Counted from the first letter of the stretch, positions 16,542-26,098 are shown. The stretch: DNA of 64,000 bases from Algorimicrobium hallyeonense (GCF_042657385.1 NZ_JBHSLA010000005.1:186001-250000), one strand, 5' to 3'. The notes: a model not told the origin generated them from the letters alone. A program made the numbers and translations.

Positions 16542-18203
16542 TTAATACGCATCGGCATGCACATGAGCCACGGCTCTTCCGCTTGGGTCGTTCATGTTTT
16601 TAAAACTCTCATCCCATTCCAAGGCAATTTTGGTGCTACAAGCTACGCTAGCTTCTTGCGGTACACATAAAGCGGCAGCATCACTTGGAAAGTGTTCAGC
16701 AAAAATAGACCGGTAATAAAACTCCTCTTTACTGGTTGGTGTTTGCAATGGAAATTTATACTTCGCGTTTGCTAGTTGCTCATCACTTACTGCTGTGGCA
16801 ACAACCTCTTTTAAGGAATCTATCCAACTATAACCCACGCCATCACTAAACTGTTCTTTTTGGCGCCAAGCTACAGATTCAGGAATCATATCTTCAAAGG
16901 CTTTTCTTACAACCCATTTTTCCATACGCTCGCCATTAATCATTTTATCTTGTGGATTGATACGCATAGCCACATCCATAAATTCTTTATCTAAAAATGG
17001 CACACGGCCTTCAATTCCCCAAGCCGCCAGACTTTTGTTTGCTCGTAAACAGTCGTATTGATGTAATTTGCTCAATTTTCGAACGGTTTCTTCATGAAAT
17101 TCTTGCGCATTTGGCGCTTTATGAAAATATAAATAGCCACCAAATAATTCATCAGCTCCTTCACCAGATAACACCATTTTTACACCCATAGACTTTATAA
17201 CGCGCGCCATTAAATACATTGGTGTACTAGCTCGAATAGTTGTTACATCATAGGTTTCTAACTGGTAAATAACATCTTTTAGCGCATCTAATCCTTCTTG
17301 AATTGTAAATTTTATTTCATGATGAACCGTTCCAATATGGTCCGCAACCTTTCTGGCTGCTGCTAAATCTGGCGAACCTTCTAATCCCACTGAAAAACTA
17401 TGCAGTTGCGGATACCAGGCATCTGTTGTATCATCGCTTTCAATGCGTTTTTGCGCATATTTTTTAGCGATGGCTGACGTTACAGACGAATCTAATCCAC
17501 CTGACAATAAAACACCGTAAGGCACATCGCTCATAAGCTGTCTATGAACAGCTGCTTCCAAGGCGTCTTTAATTTCCGCAATATGGGTTTCGTTTTCCTT
17601 TACAGCATCATATTCCATCCAATCGCGTTTGTACCATTGCACAAATTCACCATCTTTGCTAGACAAATAATGTCCGGGAGGAAATAATTCAATTTTGGTG
17701 CAATAACCTTCTAACGCTTTTAATTCTGAGGCTACATAAAAGGTTCCATGTTCATCCCAACCTATATATAACGGAATGATTCCCATGTGGTCCCGCGCTA
17801 CGAAATATTCATCTTTCTCGACATCATAAATTGCAAACCCAAAAATACCATTCATCTCATCTATAAAATGAACACCCTTTTCTTGATACAGTGCTAAAAT
17901 GACTTCGCAATCACTTTCTGTTTGAAACTTGTAATCGGGAAACTGCTTCCGCAACTCTCGGTGGTTATAGATTTCCCCATTGGCGGCTAACACTAATTTT
18001 TTATCAGCACTAATTAGCGGCTGCTTTCCTGAAGCTGGATCCACAATAGCCAAACGTTCATGCGCCATAATAGCCTTTTCATTATCATAAACCCCACTCC
18101 AATCTGGGCCACGATGCCTGATTTTTTTCGCCATTTCTAATACTTGAGGTCTTAATTCCGTTGCTTTCTGTTTCAATTCGAATGCACATACAATTCCACA
18201 CAT
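16542..18203 (-). CDS. asnB: Asparagine synthetase B (glutamine-hydrolysing)
   Basis: Makes asparagine from aspartate, ATP and glutamine. The 553-residue protein starts MCGIVCAF, so C2 is the N-terminal glutaminase nucleophile. Class II amidotransferase motifs follow: RHRGPDWSG, HERLAIVDP, and NGEIYNHRELR. The synthetase half has the pyrophosphatase loop SGGLDSS (S234-S240) and the segment LSGEGADELFGGYLYF. The length and the LFPPGHY segment agree with the E. coli AsnB type rather than the shorter secondary-metabolite synthetases. Monocistronic. Confidence 0.97.
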   Translation of the reverse strand: MCGIVCAFELKQKATELRPQVLEMAKKIRHRGPDWSGVYDNEKAIMAHERLAIVDPASGKQPLISADKKLVLAANGEIYNHRELRKQFPDYKFQTESDCEVILALYQEKGVHFIDEMNGIFGFAIYDVEKDEYFVARDHMGIIPLYIGWDEHGTFYVASELKALEGYCTKIELFPPGHYLSSKDGEFVQWYKRDWMEYDAVKENETHIAEIKDALEAAVHRQLMSDVPYGVLLSGGLDSSVTSAIAKKYAQKRIESDDTTDAWYPQLHSFSVGLEGSPDLAAARKVADHIGTVHHEIKFTIQEGLDALKDVIYQLETYDVTTIRASTPMYLMARVIKSMGVKMVLSGEGADELFGGYLYFHKAPNAQEFHEETVRKLSKLHQYDCLRANKSLAAWGIEGRVPFLDKEFMDVAMRINPQDKMINGERMEKWVVRKAFEDMIPESVAWRQKEQFSDGVGYSWIDSLKEVVATAVSDEQLANAKYKFPLQTPTSKEEFYYRSIFAEHFPSDAAALCVPQEASVACSTKIALEWDESFKNMNDPSGRAVAHVHADAY

Positions 18204-18432
18204 AATTTTTTGTATAATTTATTTATTGAAGCAAATATGGATATAATAACAGTATTTAAAAACAATAAATTATGTTTTGGTTATAATATGAAACAATAAA
18301 TTCTTAATTTACATAAATATGAAACAAATTGAATTTGATTTTATTGTATTCCTAATAATTTGTAAAGTTTCAAGAAAATTTGCGACTGTTTAAAAATTAT
18401 TAAATATTTTTAACGAAACAAAAATTATAAAT

Positions 18433-18972
18433 ATGAAGAAATCAACATTTATTACATCCGTCGCGTTTGCTTTGGTTATGGTATTCACAACAAGCTTATC
18501 TGCTCAAGAGTTTTCTAATTTAGATAAAAGCCCAATGGATGCCGCCGCGTTTCCTTCAGATTACAAGGATGCCAACAAATCTATAAAAGTCGTTTACAGC
18601 AGACCACAACTTAACAATCGTTCATTAGATAAATTAGCACCTAATGATAAGGTTTGGCGTACTGGAGCTAATGAAGCTGTTGAAATTACATTTTATAAAG
18701 ACACCAATTTTGGTGGCAAAATGATAAAAAAAGGAACCTATTCTTTATTCACCATTCCTGGAGACAAAGCGTGGACAATTATTATTAATAAAGATTTGAA
18801 TACTTGGGGGTCATATTTCTACAAAGAAGAAAATGATGTTGCTCGTGTTACGGCTCCTGTAAACATAGCGGATGAATCTTTAGAAGCATTTTCTATAAGT
18901 TTTGATGATGATGCTAACATGCACATGGGATGGGGAAAGGTTAGAGTATCGGTACCTACCTCTTCAAAATAA
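18433..18972 (+). CDS. DUF2911 domain periplasmic protein
   Basis: A 179-residue protein with signal peptide cleaved after SLSA (about residue 24). The mature part is a single DUF2911 domain with VVYSRPQLNNRS, VWRTGANEAVEITFYKD, GTYSLFTIPG and a C-terminal WGKVRVSVP. DUF2911 proteins are common in Bacteroidota and have no established activity. It is alone, with a strong shared terminator towards queE. Confidence 0.88.
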   Translation: MKKSTFITSVAFALVMVFTTSLSAQEFSNLDKSPMDAAAFPSDYKDANKSIKVVYSRPQLNNRSLDKLAPNDKVWRTGANEAVEITFYKDTNFGGKMIKKGTYSLFTIPGDKAWTIIINKDLNTWGSYFYKEENDVARVTAPVNIADESLEAFSISFDDDANMHMGWGKVRVSVPTSSK

Positions 18973-18991
18973 AAAACATTTCGATTATAAT

Positions 18992-19023
18992 AAAAAACGC
19001 CTTGACTATTCAAGGCGTTTTTT
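18992..19023. terminator. Bidirectional terminator between DUF2911 gene and queE
   Basis: Perfect 14-bp stem AAAAAACGCCTTGA / TCAAGGCGTTTTTT with loop CTAT between two convergent genes. Confidence 0.9.
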
Positions 19024-19024
19024 T

Positions 19025-19657
19025 TTAGGGTATATTTAAGTATTTGTGGGTTTGTAATGACACTTTCCATTTCGGGTTTGCCATAACGTAATCTACAATG
19101 TCGGGCACCATTTTATCGCGTTTACTCCATTCAGGCTGTAAATACAAAATACAATCTTTATTTACTTTAGCCGCTTGTTCCTCCGCAAATTTAAAGTCGT
19201 CTTTATTATAAACAATCACCTTTAATTCATTTGCATTATCATAAACCGGTTGGGTTGGTAATTTTAATTTTTTAGGCGAAAGGCAAATCCAATCCCAAGT
19301 ACCTGTTAACTCATAAGCACCAGAGGTTTCAATATGGGTTTGCATACCTTTTGCTTTTAATTGGTTGGTTAAAACCGTCATATCCCACATTAAAGGTTCA
19401 CCACCGGTTACCACTATAGTCTTGCTGTACTTTTCAGCATTGGCAACAATTTTTGCTGTTTCAGTTGGTGGATGTAGTTCGGCCAACCAGCTTTCCTTCA
19501 CATCACACCAATGACAACCTACATCACAACCACCAATTCGTATAAAATAGGCAGCCGTTCCCTTATGGAAACCCTCACCTTGTATGGTATAAAACTCCTC
19601 CATTAAGGGCAATAAAAGCCCTTTATCTAACAACTCTTGTCTTTCACTTCTTGTCAT
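19025..19657 (-). CDS. queE: 7-carboxy-7-deazaguanine synthase (radical SAM)
   Basis: Radical SAM enzyme making the 7-deazaguanine ring in queuosine (tRNA) biosynthesis. The iron-sulphur cluster motif is CxxxCxxC in GGCDVGCHWCDV (C44, C48, C51 from the start used here). The motifs YTIQGEGFHKGTAAYFIRIG and TGGEPLMWD are diagnostic of QueE. A longer frame can be read from TTG at 19666, but the ATG at 19657 is preferred: a TATCTTTG promoter box ends 6 nt before it, so the message may be leaderless. The other que genes are not in the window. Confidence 0.92.
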   Translation of the reverse strand: MTRSERQELLDKGLLLPLMEEFYTIQGEGFHKGTAAYFIRIGGCDVGCHWCDVKESWLAELHPPTETAKIVANAEKYSKTIVVTGGEPLMWDMTVLTNQLKAKGMQTHIETSGAYELTGTWDWICLSPKKLKLPTQPVYDNANELKVIVYNKDDFKFAEEQAAKVNKDCILYLQPEWSKRDKMVPDIVDYVMANPKWKVSLQTHKYLNIP

Positions 19658-19663
19658 AGCATG

Positions 19664-19671
19664 CAAAGATA
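19664..19671 (-). promoter_or_regulatory. Predicted -7 element of queE (leaderless arrangement)
   Basis: TATCTTTG on the minus strand, with its last base 6 nt before ATG 19657. The expected transcription start falls at or next to the ATG. Confidence 0.55.
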
Positions 19672-19849
19672 TAAAACAGGATTTAGTAAGTGCTATGATG
19701 TCTCCGATATTTCATAACGCAACCTTACTAAAAAGTTCGTTTTATATATTTAAACACATGGTTACCGCTCCATTTCAATCACCTGATATTGTTTAAAAAA
19801 AATTCCGATGATTAATTTAAGAATTGTACTTTTATGCAAATTATTATTC

Positions 19850-21394
19850 ATGGACAGAAACGAGACGTTTTTCAAGCATATATTAGAAGGAAACACTAAT
19901 AAAGGTGAGTTTATAACCTTGGGTTCCGCCATGCTTGATGGAAAAACTGTTACCAATGCTTTCGTAAATGTACCTTTAAAAACCATGAACAGACATGGCT
20001 TAATTGCGGGTGCAACAGGAACAGGTAAAACAAAGACACTTCAGGTATTAGCTGAAAATTTAAGCGAAAAAGGTATTCCGGTATTATTAATGGACATCAA
20101 AGGCGATTTAAGTGGATTGGCACAACCCAGCCCTGGTCATGCAAAAATTGATGAACGCCATGCGCAAATTGGACTTCCTTTTAACCCAAAGGCCTTTCCT
20201 GTTGAAATTTTAACCCTTTCGGAACAACATGGTGTGCGACTTCGGGCAACGATTAGTGAATTTGGACCCGTTTTAATTTCACGAATTTTAGATGTTACGG
20301 AAACACAAGCCGGAATTATATCGGTAATATTTAAATATTGCGATGATAACAAACTACCACTTTTAGATTTAAAAGATTTCAAAAAAATTCTACAATATGC
20401 CACAGATGAAGGTCGCGAGGAATTTGAAGATGCTTATGGCCGGATTTCCACCGCTTCCACTGGTGCTATTTTACGTAAGATAGTTGAGATTGAACAACAA
20501 GGAGGTGATTTATTTTTTGGTGAAAAATCATTTGAAGTTGATGATTTATTGCGTGTTGATGAAAATGGTCGTGGTTATATAAATATTATTCGTTTAACAG
20601 ATATTCAGGATAAGCCCAAATTGTTTTCAACCTTTATGTTGAGTCTATTGGCGGAAATTTACGCCACCTTTCCAGAACAAGGCGATTCTGGACGACCTGA
20701 ATTAATTTTGTTTATCGATGAAGCGCATTTAATCTTCAATGAAGCTTCCAAAGCCTTATTAAATCAAATAGAAAGTATTGTAAAACTCATACGAAGTAAA
20801 GGTGTTGGGTTATATTTTGTAACCCAAAACCCAACTGATGTTCCGGAAGCGGTTTTAAGTCAACTCGGTTTAAAAGTACAGCATGCCTTACGTGCATTTA
20901 CTGCTAAAGATAGAAAAGCCATAAAGTTGGCAGCACAAAACTACCCAGATACTGAATATTATGATACGGCTAGTATATTAACATCGTTAGGAACTGGAGA
21001 AGCTTTAGTGTCAGCTTTAGATGAAAAGGGACGACCTACGCCACTGGCAGCCACCATGATGCGCGCACCAATGAGTCGCATGGATATTTTAACAGACAAT
21101 GAACTTGAAGCACTTTTATCGGATTCTAAATTAGTGAAGAAATACAATGATGAAATTGATAGGGAAAGTGCCTATGAATTGCTCAATAAAAAAATTGAAG
21201 AAGCGGAAGCTGATGAATTAAAAGAAAAAGCTCAAAAAGAAAAGGAAGCCCTAAAAAAAGCGGAATCTAAAAAAAGCACGCGTCGTTCAAGTTCGCGAAT
21301 AAACCCGATAGTAAAAGTCCTGACAAGCGCCACTTTTATTAGAAGCGTTTTTGGGATCTTAAGCAAAGCGATGAGCAGTTCTAAAAAATCATAA
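19850..21394 (+). CDS. HerA-like ATPase (DUF853, YjgR type)
   Basis: A 514-residue P-loop ATPase of the HerA/FtsK superfamily. Walker A is GATGTGKT (54-61) and Walker B is ILFIDEAHLIF. The segments LMDIKGDLSGLAQP, GRGYINIIRLTD and YFVTQNPTDVPEAVLSQLG are characteristic of the DUF853 (YjgR) family. The C-terminus is Lys/Glu-rich coiled coil followed by a basic, partly hydrophobic tail (residues about 440-514). A longer frame starts at 19808, but MDRNETFF at 19850 matches the family start. The biological role of this family is not settled; no nuclease such as NurA is next to it, so a DNA-repair pairing is not supported here. Confidence 0.85.
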   Translation: MDRNETFFKHILEGNTNKGEFITLGSAMLDGKTVTNAFVNVPLKTMNRHGLIAGATGTGKTKTLQVLAENLSEKGIPVLLMDIKGDLSGLAQPSPGHAKIDERHAQIGLPFNPKAFPVEILTLSEQHGVRLRATISEFGPVLISRILDVTETQAGIISVIFKYCDDNKLPLLDLKDFKKILQYATDEGREEFEDAYGRISTASTGAILRKIVEIEQQGGDLFFGEKSFEVDDLLRVDENGRGYINIIRLTDIQDKPKLFSTFMLSLLAEIYATFPEQGDSGRPELILFIDEAHLIFNEASKALLNQIESIVKLIRSKGVGLYFVTQNPTDVPEAVLSQLGLKVQHALRAFTAKDRKAIKLAAQNYPDTEYYDTASILTSLGTGEALVSALDEKGRPTPLAATMMRAPMSRMDILTDNELEALLSDSKLVKKYNDEIDRESAYELLNKKIEEAEADELKEKAQKEKEALKKAESKKSTRRSSSRINPIVKVLTSATFIRSVFGILSKAMSSSKKS

Positions 21395-21426
21395 ACTAAA
21401 AACACAATTAAAAAAATAACACCCAA

Positions 21427-21981
21427 ATGAAAAAAATCATTTTAAGCTTAATTATAGTAACAGCTTTATTCACTAGTTGCACGAAAGAACAAGATCCATT
21501 TTTAATTGGCAACCAAAATATTGGCATGCTAACAGACTCCACCAAAGTAGCGGATTTGGAAATGATATTCCCGAACGATTCTATCGTGAAATTATCGAAT
21601 ACCGAAGCTTATATGAAAGAGTATTCGGACATACAAATTTATGATAAAGCAGGAAACACCTTACTAGTATTAAGTCCTGTAACAACTACAGATCCGAAAG
21701 CCACTATTAGCACTGTTAAAGTGATAGATTCGCGTTACAAAACAGAAAAAGGCATTACAACAAAAAGTACATTTGGTGATATTGAAAAGCAGTATAAAAT
21801 TTCAAGCATTCAAAATACCATTAAAAATGTGGTTGTTTTCGTGAATGAAATCAATGCCTTTTTTACCATCGATAAGAAAGAGTTACCCGCAAGTTTACAG
21901 TTTGATTCTAACGCTAAAATTGAAGCTATTCAAATTCCTGAAACCGCTAAAATTAAATACTTCATGATTGGCTGGGATTAA
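21427..21981 (+). CDS. Hypothetical lipoprotein
   Basis: 184 residues with a clear lipoprotein signal (MKKIILSLIIVTALFTSC, C18). The mature part is beta-rich with a basic patch VKVIDSRYKTEKGITTKSTFG. No family is recognised with confidence. It begins 32 bp after the HerA-like gene and is followed by a cupin gene about 60 bp on, so it may be part of the same transcript. Confidence 0.65.
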   Translation: MKKIILSLIIVTALFTSCTKEQDPFLIGNQNIGMLTDSTKVADLEMIFPNDSIVKLSNTEAYMKEYSDIQIYDKAGNTLLVLSPVTTTDPKATISTVKVIDSRYKTEKGITTKSTFGDIEKQYKISSIQNTIKNVVVFVNEINAFFTIDKKELPASLQFDSNAKIEAIQIPETAKIKYFMIGWD

Positions 21982-22042
21982 TTTCCTAGACATATTTGAT
22001 CGTTAAGAACTAAAAAAACGCAAAACCTTTAAAATAACACGT

Positions 22043-22408
22043 ATGAAAACATACCAAGTTCAAGATAATCCATTCGTATTCCCAACAACAGATGGTAAAC
22101 TAATTAAAGAACATTTTGGATTGGCAACCGATGGCAATCCTGACATTAGTATTGCTCACATGGTTGCACCTGCGGGCTGGAGTGAACCATTTCAAACACC
22201 TAAATTTGACGAATACACCTTTATCATTAAAGGAAAAAAACAATTTATAATTGATGGCGAAGAAATTGTTTTAGAAGCCGGACAATCCATCAAAATAACT
22301 AAAAATACACGTGTACAGTATTCCAATCCGTTTACAGAACCTTGCGTTTATTTGGCTATCTGTAAACCTGCATTTTCTATGGATTTAGTTAATCGCGAAA
22401 CCCCATGA
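22043..22408 (+). CDS. Cupin-domain protein
   Basis: 121 residues forming one small cupin barrel (about 35-110): FDEYTFIIKGKKQFIIDGEE, then LEAGQSIKITKNTRVQYSNP. The first cupin motif lacks the usual HxH metal ligands (it reads FQTPKFDEY), although the glutamate-position residue E is kept. Metal-dependent catalysis is therefore doubtful; a binding or sensing role is possible. Its stop overlaps the start of the next gene by 4 bp (ATGA), so the two are translationally coupled. Confidence 0.75.
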   Translation: MKTYQVQDNPFVFPTTDGKLIKEHFGLATDGNPDISIAHMVAPAGWSEPFQTPKFDEYTFIIKGKKQFIIDGEEIVLEAGQSIKITKNTRVQYSNPFTEPCVYLAICKPAFSMDLVNRETP

Positions 22409-23229
22409 AGATCCTTCAAAAATTCATTGGTTTCCTTATAAATGTTATTGGATTATTTTCTAAAAAATCTGCAGCACGTTTGGCATTGTATTTATTTACA
22501 ACACCCAGACGTGGTAGACTAACAGAAAAACAATATGATTTTTTAGGCACTTCCTTCCGAGAAGAACTCACGGTGAATTCCATCCCTGTTATGACTTACA
22601 GGTGGCTAGGAAAAGGAAAAACCATTCTATTAGCACATGGCTGGGAAAGTAATGCGGCGAGGTGGCAGTATTTAATTGAGCCTTTGCGAAAATTAGATTA
22701 CAACATAATTGCATTAGATGCGCCAGCTCATGGTAAATCTGGAAGCAAACGATTTAACGCCGTGTTATATGCCGATTTTATAAAAGCGGTTTCAAAAAAG
22801 TTTAAACCCGATTTTATTATTGGTCATTCCGTTGGTGGTATGGCTTCCGTTTTTTCGCAAACAAACAGCGATTATAAGGCGTTAAAAAAGATGATTTTAT
22901 TAGGCACACCTTCTGAATTCACGGATGTTTTAAATCGGTATTACACAATGATGGGCTTCAGTAAACGTACAATAAGTGCTATTAACCAACTAGCAAAGGA
23001 TAGATTTAATGAAGCGCCTGAAAGTTTTTCAACCGCTAAATATTTAGAAACATTAAGTTTAGAAGGGCTCATTATTCACGATGAAAAAGACACCATCATT
23101 CCGTATCAAGATGCACTATCCATTAATAACAGCCTAAAAAACAGCAAACTAATAACCACAACAGGATTTGGTCATTCGTTAATAGACGACAGTATATCCA
23201 GTTACATTTATGAGTTTTTAAAAAGCTAA
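22405..23229 (+). CDS. Alpha/beta hydrolase
   Basis: 274 residues with an alpha/beta-hydrolase fold. LLAHGWESNAARW supplies the oxyanion hole, GHSVGGM the nucleophile serine, DEKDTIIP the acid and GFGHSLIDD the catalytic histidine. The N-terminus (IGFLINVIGLF) is hydrophobic but shows no cleavable signal, so the enzyme may be membrane-associated. Substrate unknown. Coupled by 4-bp overlap to the cupin gene upstream; rluF follows after 14 bp with its own promoter box. Confidence 0.85.
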   Translation: MKILQKFIGFLINVIGLFSKKSAARLALYLFTTPRRGRLTEKQYDFLGTSFREELTVNSIPVMTYRWLGKGKTILLAHGWESNAARWQYLIEPLRKLDYNIIALDAPAHGKSGSKRFNAVLYADFIKAVSKKFKPDFIIGHSVGGMASVFSQTNSDYKALKKMILLGTPSEFTDVLNRYYTMMGFSKRTISAINQLAKDRFNEAPESFSTAKYLETLSLEGLIIHDEKDTIIPYQDALSINNSLKNSKLITTTGFGHSLIDDSISSYIYEFLKS

Positions 23230-23234
23230 ATTGA

Positions 23235-23242
23235 TATCTTTG
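23235..23242 (+). promoter_or_regulatory. Predicted -7 element of rluF (leaderless arrangement)
   Basis: TATCTTTG ends 1 nt before the first of two consecutive ATG codons (23244, 23247). Transcription would begin within the first codons, favouring the second ATG and a leaderless message. Confidence 0.55.
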
Positions 23243-23243
23243 C

Positions 23244-24011
23244 ATGATGGAAGAAAAATTAACAAGACTCAATAAATATTTAAGCGAAGTTGGTTATTGC
23301 TCACGTCGAGCTGCCGACAAACTTATTGATGCTGGACGTGTAACCATTAATGGTGTGGTTCCAGAAATGGGAACCAAAGTATCAGAATCCGATGTGGTGG
23401 AAGTAGATGGCAAAGAAATTAAAGGCAACGATAACCCATTTGTTTATTTGGCCTTTAATAAGCCTGTTGGCATTGTTTGTACAACAGATACACGTGTGGA
23501 AAAAGATAATATTATTGATTATATAAAATATCCGAAACGTATTTTTCCTATTGGTCGTTTAGACAAACCTAGTGAGGGTTTAATTTTCTTGACAGATGAT
23601 GGTGATATTGTAAATAAAATATTACGTGCGAGTAATAATCATGATAAAGAATATATTGTAACTGTTGACAAACCCATCTCACAAACGTTTATTCAACACA
23701 TGTCTCGTGGAATTTATTTAGAAGAATTAGATAAAACTACAAAAAAATGTGAGGTTGAAAAACTAGGTACGCACGAGTTTAAAATTATATTAACCCAAGG
23801 CTTAAACAGGCAAATTCGTCGTATGTGTGAGTATCTAACCTATGAGGTTGTCACACTAAAACGTATTCGGATAATGAATATTAAACTAGATATTCCTGTT
23901 GGAACGTATAGAGAATTTACCAAATCAGAATTCGCAGAATTAAATCGTTTATTAGCAGATTCAGATAAAACGATTACCAATAAAAGCATCGCGAAACAAT
24001 CTAGAAGATAA
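23244..24011 (+). CDS. rluF: 23S rRNA pseudouridine synthase (RluF type)
   Basis: Isomerises uridine to pseudouridine in 23S rRNA. The 255-residue protein has an N-terminal S4 RNA-binding domain (LNKYLSEVGYCSRRAADKLI, 9-28) and the RsuA/RluB/E/F catalytic domain. Catalytic aspartate is D107 in GRLDKPSEGLIFLT. The strings VNKILRASNNHDKEYIVTVD and LTQGLNRQIRRMCEYLTYEV are closest to E. coli RluF (which targets U2604) among the relatives I know. The extra C-terminal tail is basic. The assignment to RluF rather than RluB or RluE is from motif memory. Confidence 0.87.
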   Translation: MMEEKLTRLNKYLSEVGYCSRRAADKLIDAGRVTINGVVPEMGTKVSESDVVEVDGKEIKGNDNPFVYLAFNKPVGIVCTTDTRVEKDNIIDYIKYPKRIFPIGRLDKPSEGLIFLTDDGDIVNKILRASNNHDKEYIVTVDKPISQTFIQHMSRGIYLEELDKTTKKCEVEKLGTHEFKIILTQGLNRQIRRMCEYLTYEVVTLKRIRIMNIKLDIPVGTYREFTKSEFAELNRLLADSDKTITNKSIAKQSRR

Positions 24012-24016
24012 ATTAT

Positions 24017-24439
24017 ATGTCCACTATTTCACCTTTTCATATAGCTATTCCAGTTCACAATTTGGAGGCTTGTCGTGTTTTTTATCGCGATGTATTAAAC
24101 TGTGAGGAAGGCCGAAGCAGTGACCATTGGGTCGATTTTAATTTTTTCGACCACCAACTAGTTATTCACTATAAACCAAAATCTGACGCCGTATTACATA
24201 CCAATTCAGTGGATGGGAAATCGGTTCCAGTTCCTCACTATGGCGTGGTTTTACCTTGGGCTGATTTTCAAGAATTTTCTGAACATTTACAGGCGGCAGA
24301 TATCAAATTTGTTATTGAACCTTATATTCGATTTGAAGGACAAGTGGGCGAACAAGCTACCATGTTTTTTTACGATCCCGCCGGAAATGCTTTGGAGTTT
24401 AAAGCGTTTAAAGATAGGAGTCAATTGTTTGCGAAATAA
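24017..24439 (+). CDS. VOC family (glyoxalase-like) protein
   Basis: 140 residues with two beta-alpha-beta-beta-beta half-modules: PFHIAIPVHNLEACRVFYRDVL at the start and MFFYDPAGNALEFKAF at the end. Likely metal ligands are H8, the histidine in VPHYGVVL, and the glutamate in ALEFKAF. Relatives are annotated as glyoxalase/bleomycin-resistance/dioxygenase superfamily; the substrate cannot be told. It follows rluF by 5 bp and probably shares its transcript. Confidence 0.85.
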   Translation: MSTISPFHIAIPVHNLEACRVFYRDVLNCEEGRSSDHWVDFNFFDHQLVIHYKPKSDAVLHTNSVDGKSVPVPHYGVVLPWADFQEFSEHLQAADIKFVIEPYIRFEGQVGEQATMFFYDPAGNALEFKAFKDRSQLFAK

Positions 24440-24470
24440 GTTCGAGGCAAATTTTATAAACGCACCGTTA

Positions 24471-25202
24471 CTATTTGGATGTCAGTTTCTTTTTATTACC
24501 GATTAAATAAAACGGTAAATAAATTAATAAGAAAAACGGGATTAATATTAATTCTACAACAAGTAAATAATACGGATAATCACCTAAATAATCCAGTGCC
24601 GAAGCAGATTCTGGCTTTCTATTTAAATAGAAATAATTAGAATTTAATACATAATTAACAGCCATTATGGTTGCCACATAAACTTGCAATGCTAAAAAGG
24701 ACTTGATTACACTTTTAAATTTTGGTCGCATATGTAACACGAAGGTGGCATAAAAAATAATGGTAAGTAAACCCAGATGCACAATCCAATACCTGAAATA
24801 GTCTAAACTAGGAAAGCCTACAGCAATATCTGGTGTTATAACACCTTGCAAAGTTCCGGCAATTATCCAAAACAATAAAATTTCATACATCCAATATTTT
24901 CTAGAAGTAGTAAATATGGGAATAATTAAGGCTAAAAAACTACATAGAAATAAAGGTAAATCTTTAGAAATAGTATAAGCGCCTAAACTAATTTTGTGTA
25001 CATGAAACAATACAATAGTCAGCGAAACACAAATACCAAGCCACTTAAAAACTAAATATTTTTGGTTAACATGTAATTTTTTACGCGCAAAATGAATAAG
25101 ACCAATACAAAATAGAATGGCTAGACCAATTGGTAGTATATGCTCTATACTACCAAATTGTACTCTGTTAGACTGAATAATTAGGGTTTGTAAAAAATTC
25201 AC
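24471..25202 (-). CDS. TIGR02206 (YwaF) family integral membrane protein
   Basis: 243 residues with about six to seven membrane segments. The N-terminal FGSIEHILPIGLAILF and the conserved central segment GTLQGVITPDIAVGFPSLDYFRYWIVH are the hallmarks of the TIGR02206/YwaF family. Function unknown. The start is GTG at 25202. It lies 17 bp downstream of folD on the same strand and so is likely co-transcribed. Confidence 0.85.
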   Translation of the reverse strand: MNFLQTLIIQSNRVQFGSIEHILPIGLAILFCIGLIHFARKKLHVNQKYLVFKWLGICVSLTIVLFHVHKISLGAYTISKDLPLFLCSFLALIIPIFTTSRKYWMYEILLFWIIAGTLQGVITPDIAVGFPSLDYFRYWIVHLGLLTIIFYATFVLHMRPKFKSVIKSFLALQVYVATIMAVNYVLNSNYFYLNRKPESASALDYLGDYPYYLLVVELILIPFFLLIYLPFYLIGNKKKLTSK

Positions 25203-25219
25203 GTTGCAATATAAGGTCT

Positions 25220-26098
25220 TTATTGCATGTGTCGTTCTCTAGCCAATAAGGTATTTTTAAGCAGCATGGCAATTGTCATCGGACCAACTCCTCCTGGAAC
25301 AGGTGTAATATAACTTGCTTTCTTGCTTACATTTTCAAAATCTACATCGCCGGTAATAATATAGCCTTTTGGCGAATTATCATCTGGTACACGTGTAATT
25401 CCAACATCAATAATGACAGCATCATCTTTAACCATTTCCGCTTTTAGGTAATTTGGATGACCTAAAGCTGTTATAATAATATCGGCTTGACTGGTTATTT
25501 GGGTTATATTTTTTGTGTGACTATGCGTTAATGTTACCGTAGAGTTTCCTGGAAATCCTTTTCTTCCCATTAAAATACTCATTGGACGACCAACAATATG
25601 ACTACGTCCAATAACAACGGTATGTTTTCCTTTGGTCTCCACATTATACCTATCTAATAGTTCCAAAATCCCAAAAGGTGTTGCAGGAATAAACGTTGAC
25701 ATATCCAAGGCCATTTTACCAAAATTCATGGGGTGGAAACCATCCACATCTTTATCTGGATTTACAGCCATTAAAACTTTTTGCGTATTAATTTGAGGCG
25801 GAAGTGGTAATTGAATAATGAAACCATCAATATCTGGGTTTTCATTTAAATCTTGAATTTTATCCAGCAATTCAATCTCACTAGTTGTATTGGATAAACG
25901 TACCATGGTGGATTCAAAACCAACACGCTCGCAAGCTCGTACTTTACTTGCAACGTAGGTTAAACTAGCGCCATCGTTTCCGACAATAATAGCCGCCAAA
26001 TGAGGAACCTTCTCCCCTTTTGCCTTCATTTTTTTAACCTCATCAGCAATTTCATTTTTAATGTCGTTGCTTACTTTTTTTCCGTCTAGTATGACCAT
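25220..26098 (-). CDS. folD: Bifunctional methylenetetrahydrofolate dehydrogenase/cyclohydrolase
   Basis: Interconverts 5,10-methylene-, methenyl- and 10-formyl-tetrahydrofolate. The 292-residue protein shows the FolD signature YVASKVRACERVG (the catalytic lysine in VASK) and GFIIQLPLPPQI. It also has VVIGRSHIVGRPMSILM and the C-terminal PVPGGVGPMTIAMLLKNT. The NADP site is formed around VIGRSHIVG. Upstream lies a four-helix-bundle gene and then ffh. Confidence 0.97.
   Translation of the reverse strand: MVILDGKKVSNDIKNEIADEVKKMKAKGEKVPHLAAIIVGNDGASLTYVASKVRACERVGFESTMVRLSNTTSEIELLDKIQDLNENPDIDGFIIQLPLPPQINTQKVLMAVNPDKDVDGFHPMNFGKMALDMSTFIPATPFGILELLDRYNVETKGKHTVVIGRSHIVGRPMSILMGRKGFPGNSTVTLTHSHTKNITQITSQADIIITALGHPNYLKAEMVKDDAVIIDVGITRVPDDNSPKGYIITGDVDFENVSKKASYITPVPGGVGPMTIAMLLKNTLLARERHMQ

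Noticed and set aside
19850..21394. HerA-NurA or HerA-based phage defence module
   Set aside because: The ATPase is of the widespread DUF853 type and no nuclease, SIR2 or DUF4297 partner is adjacent.
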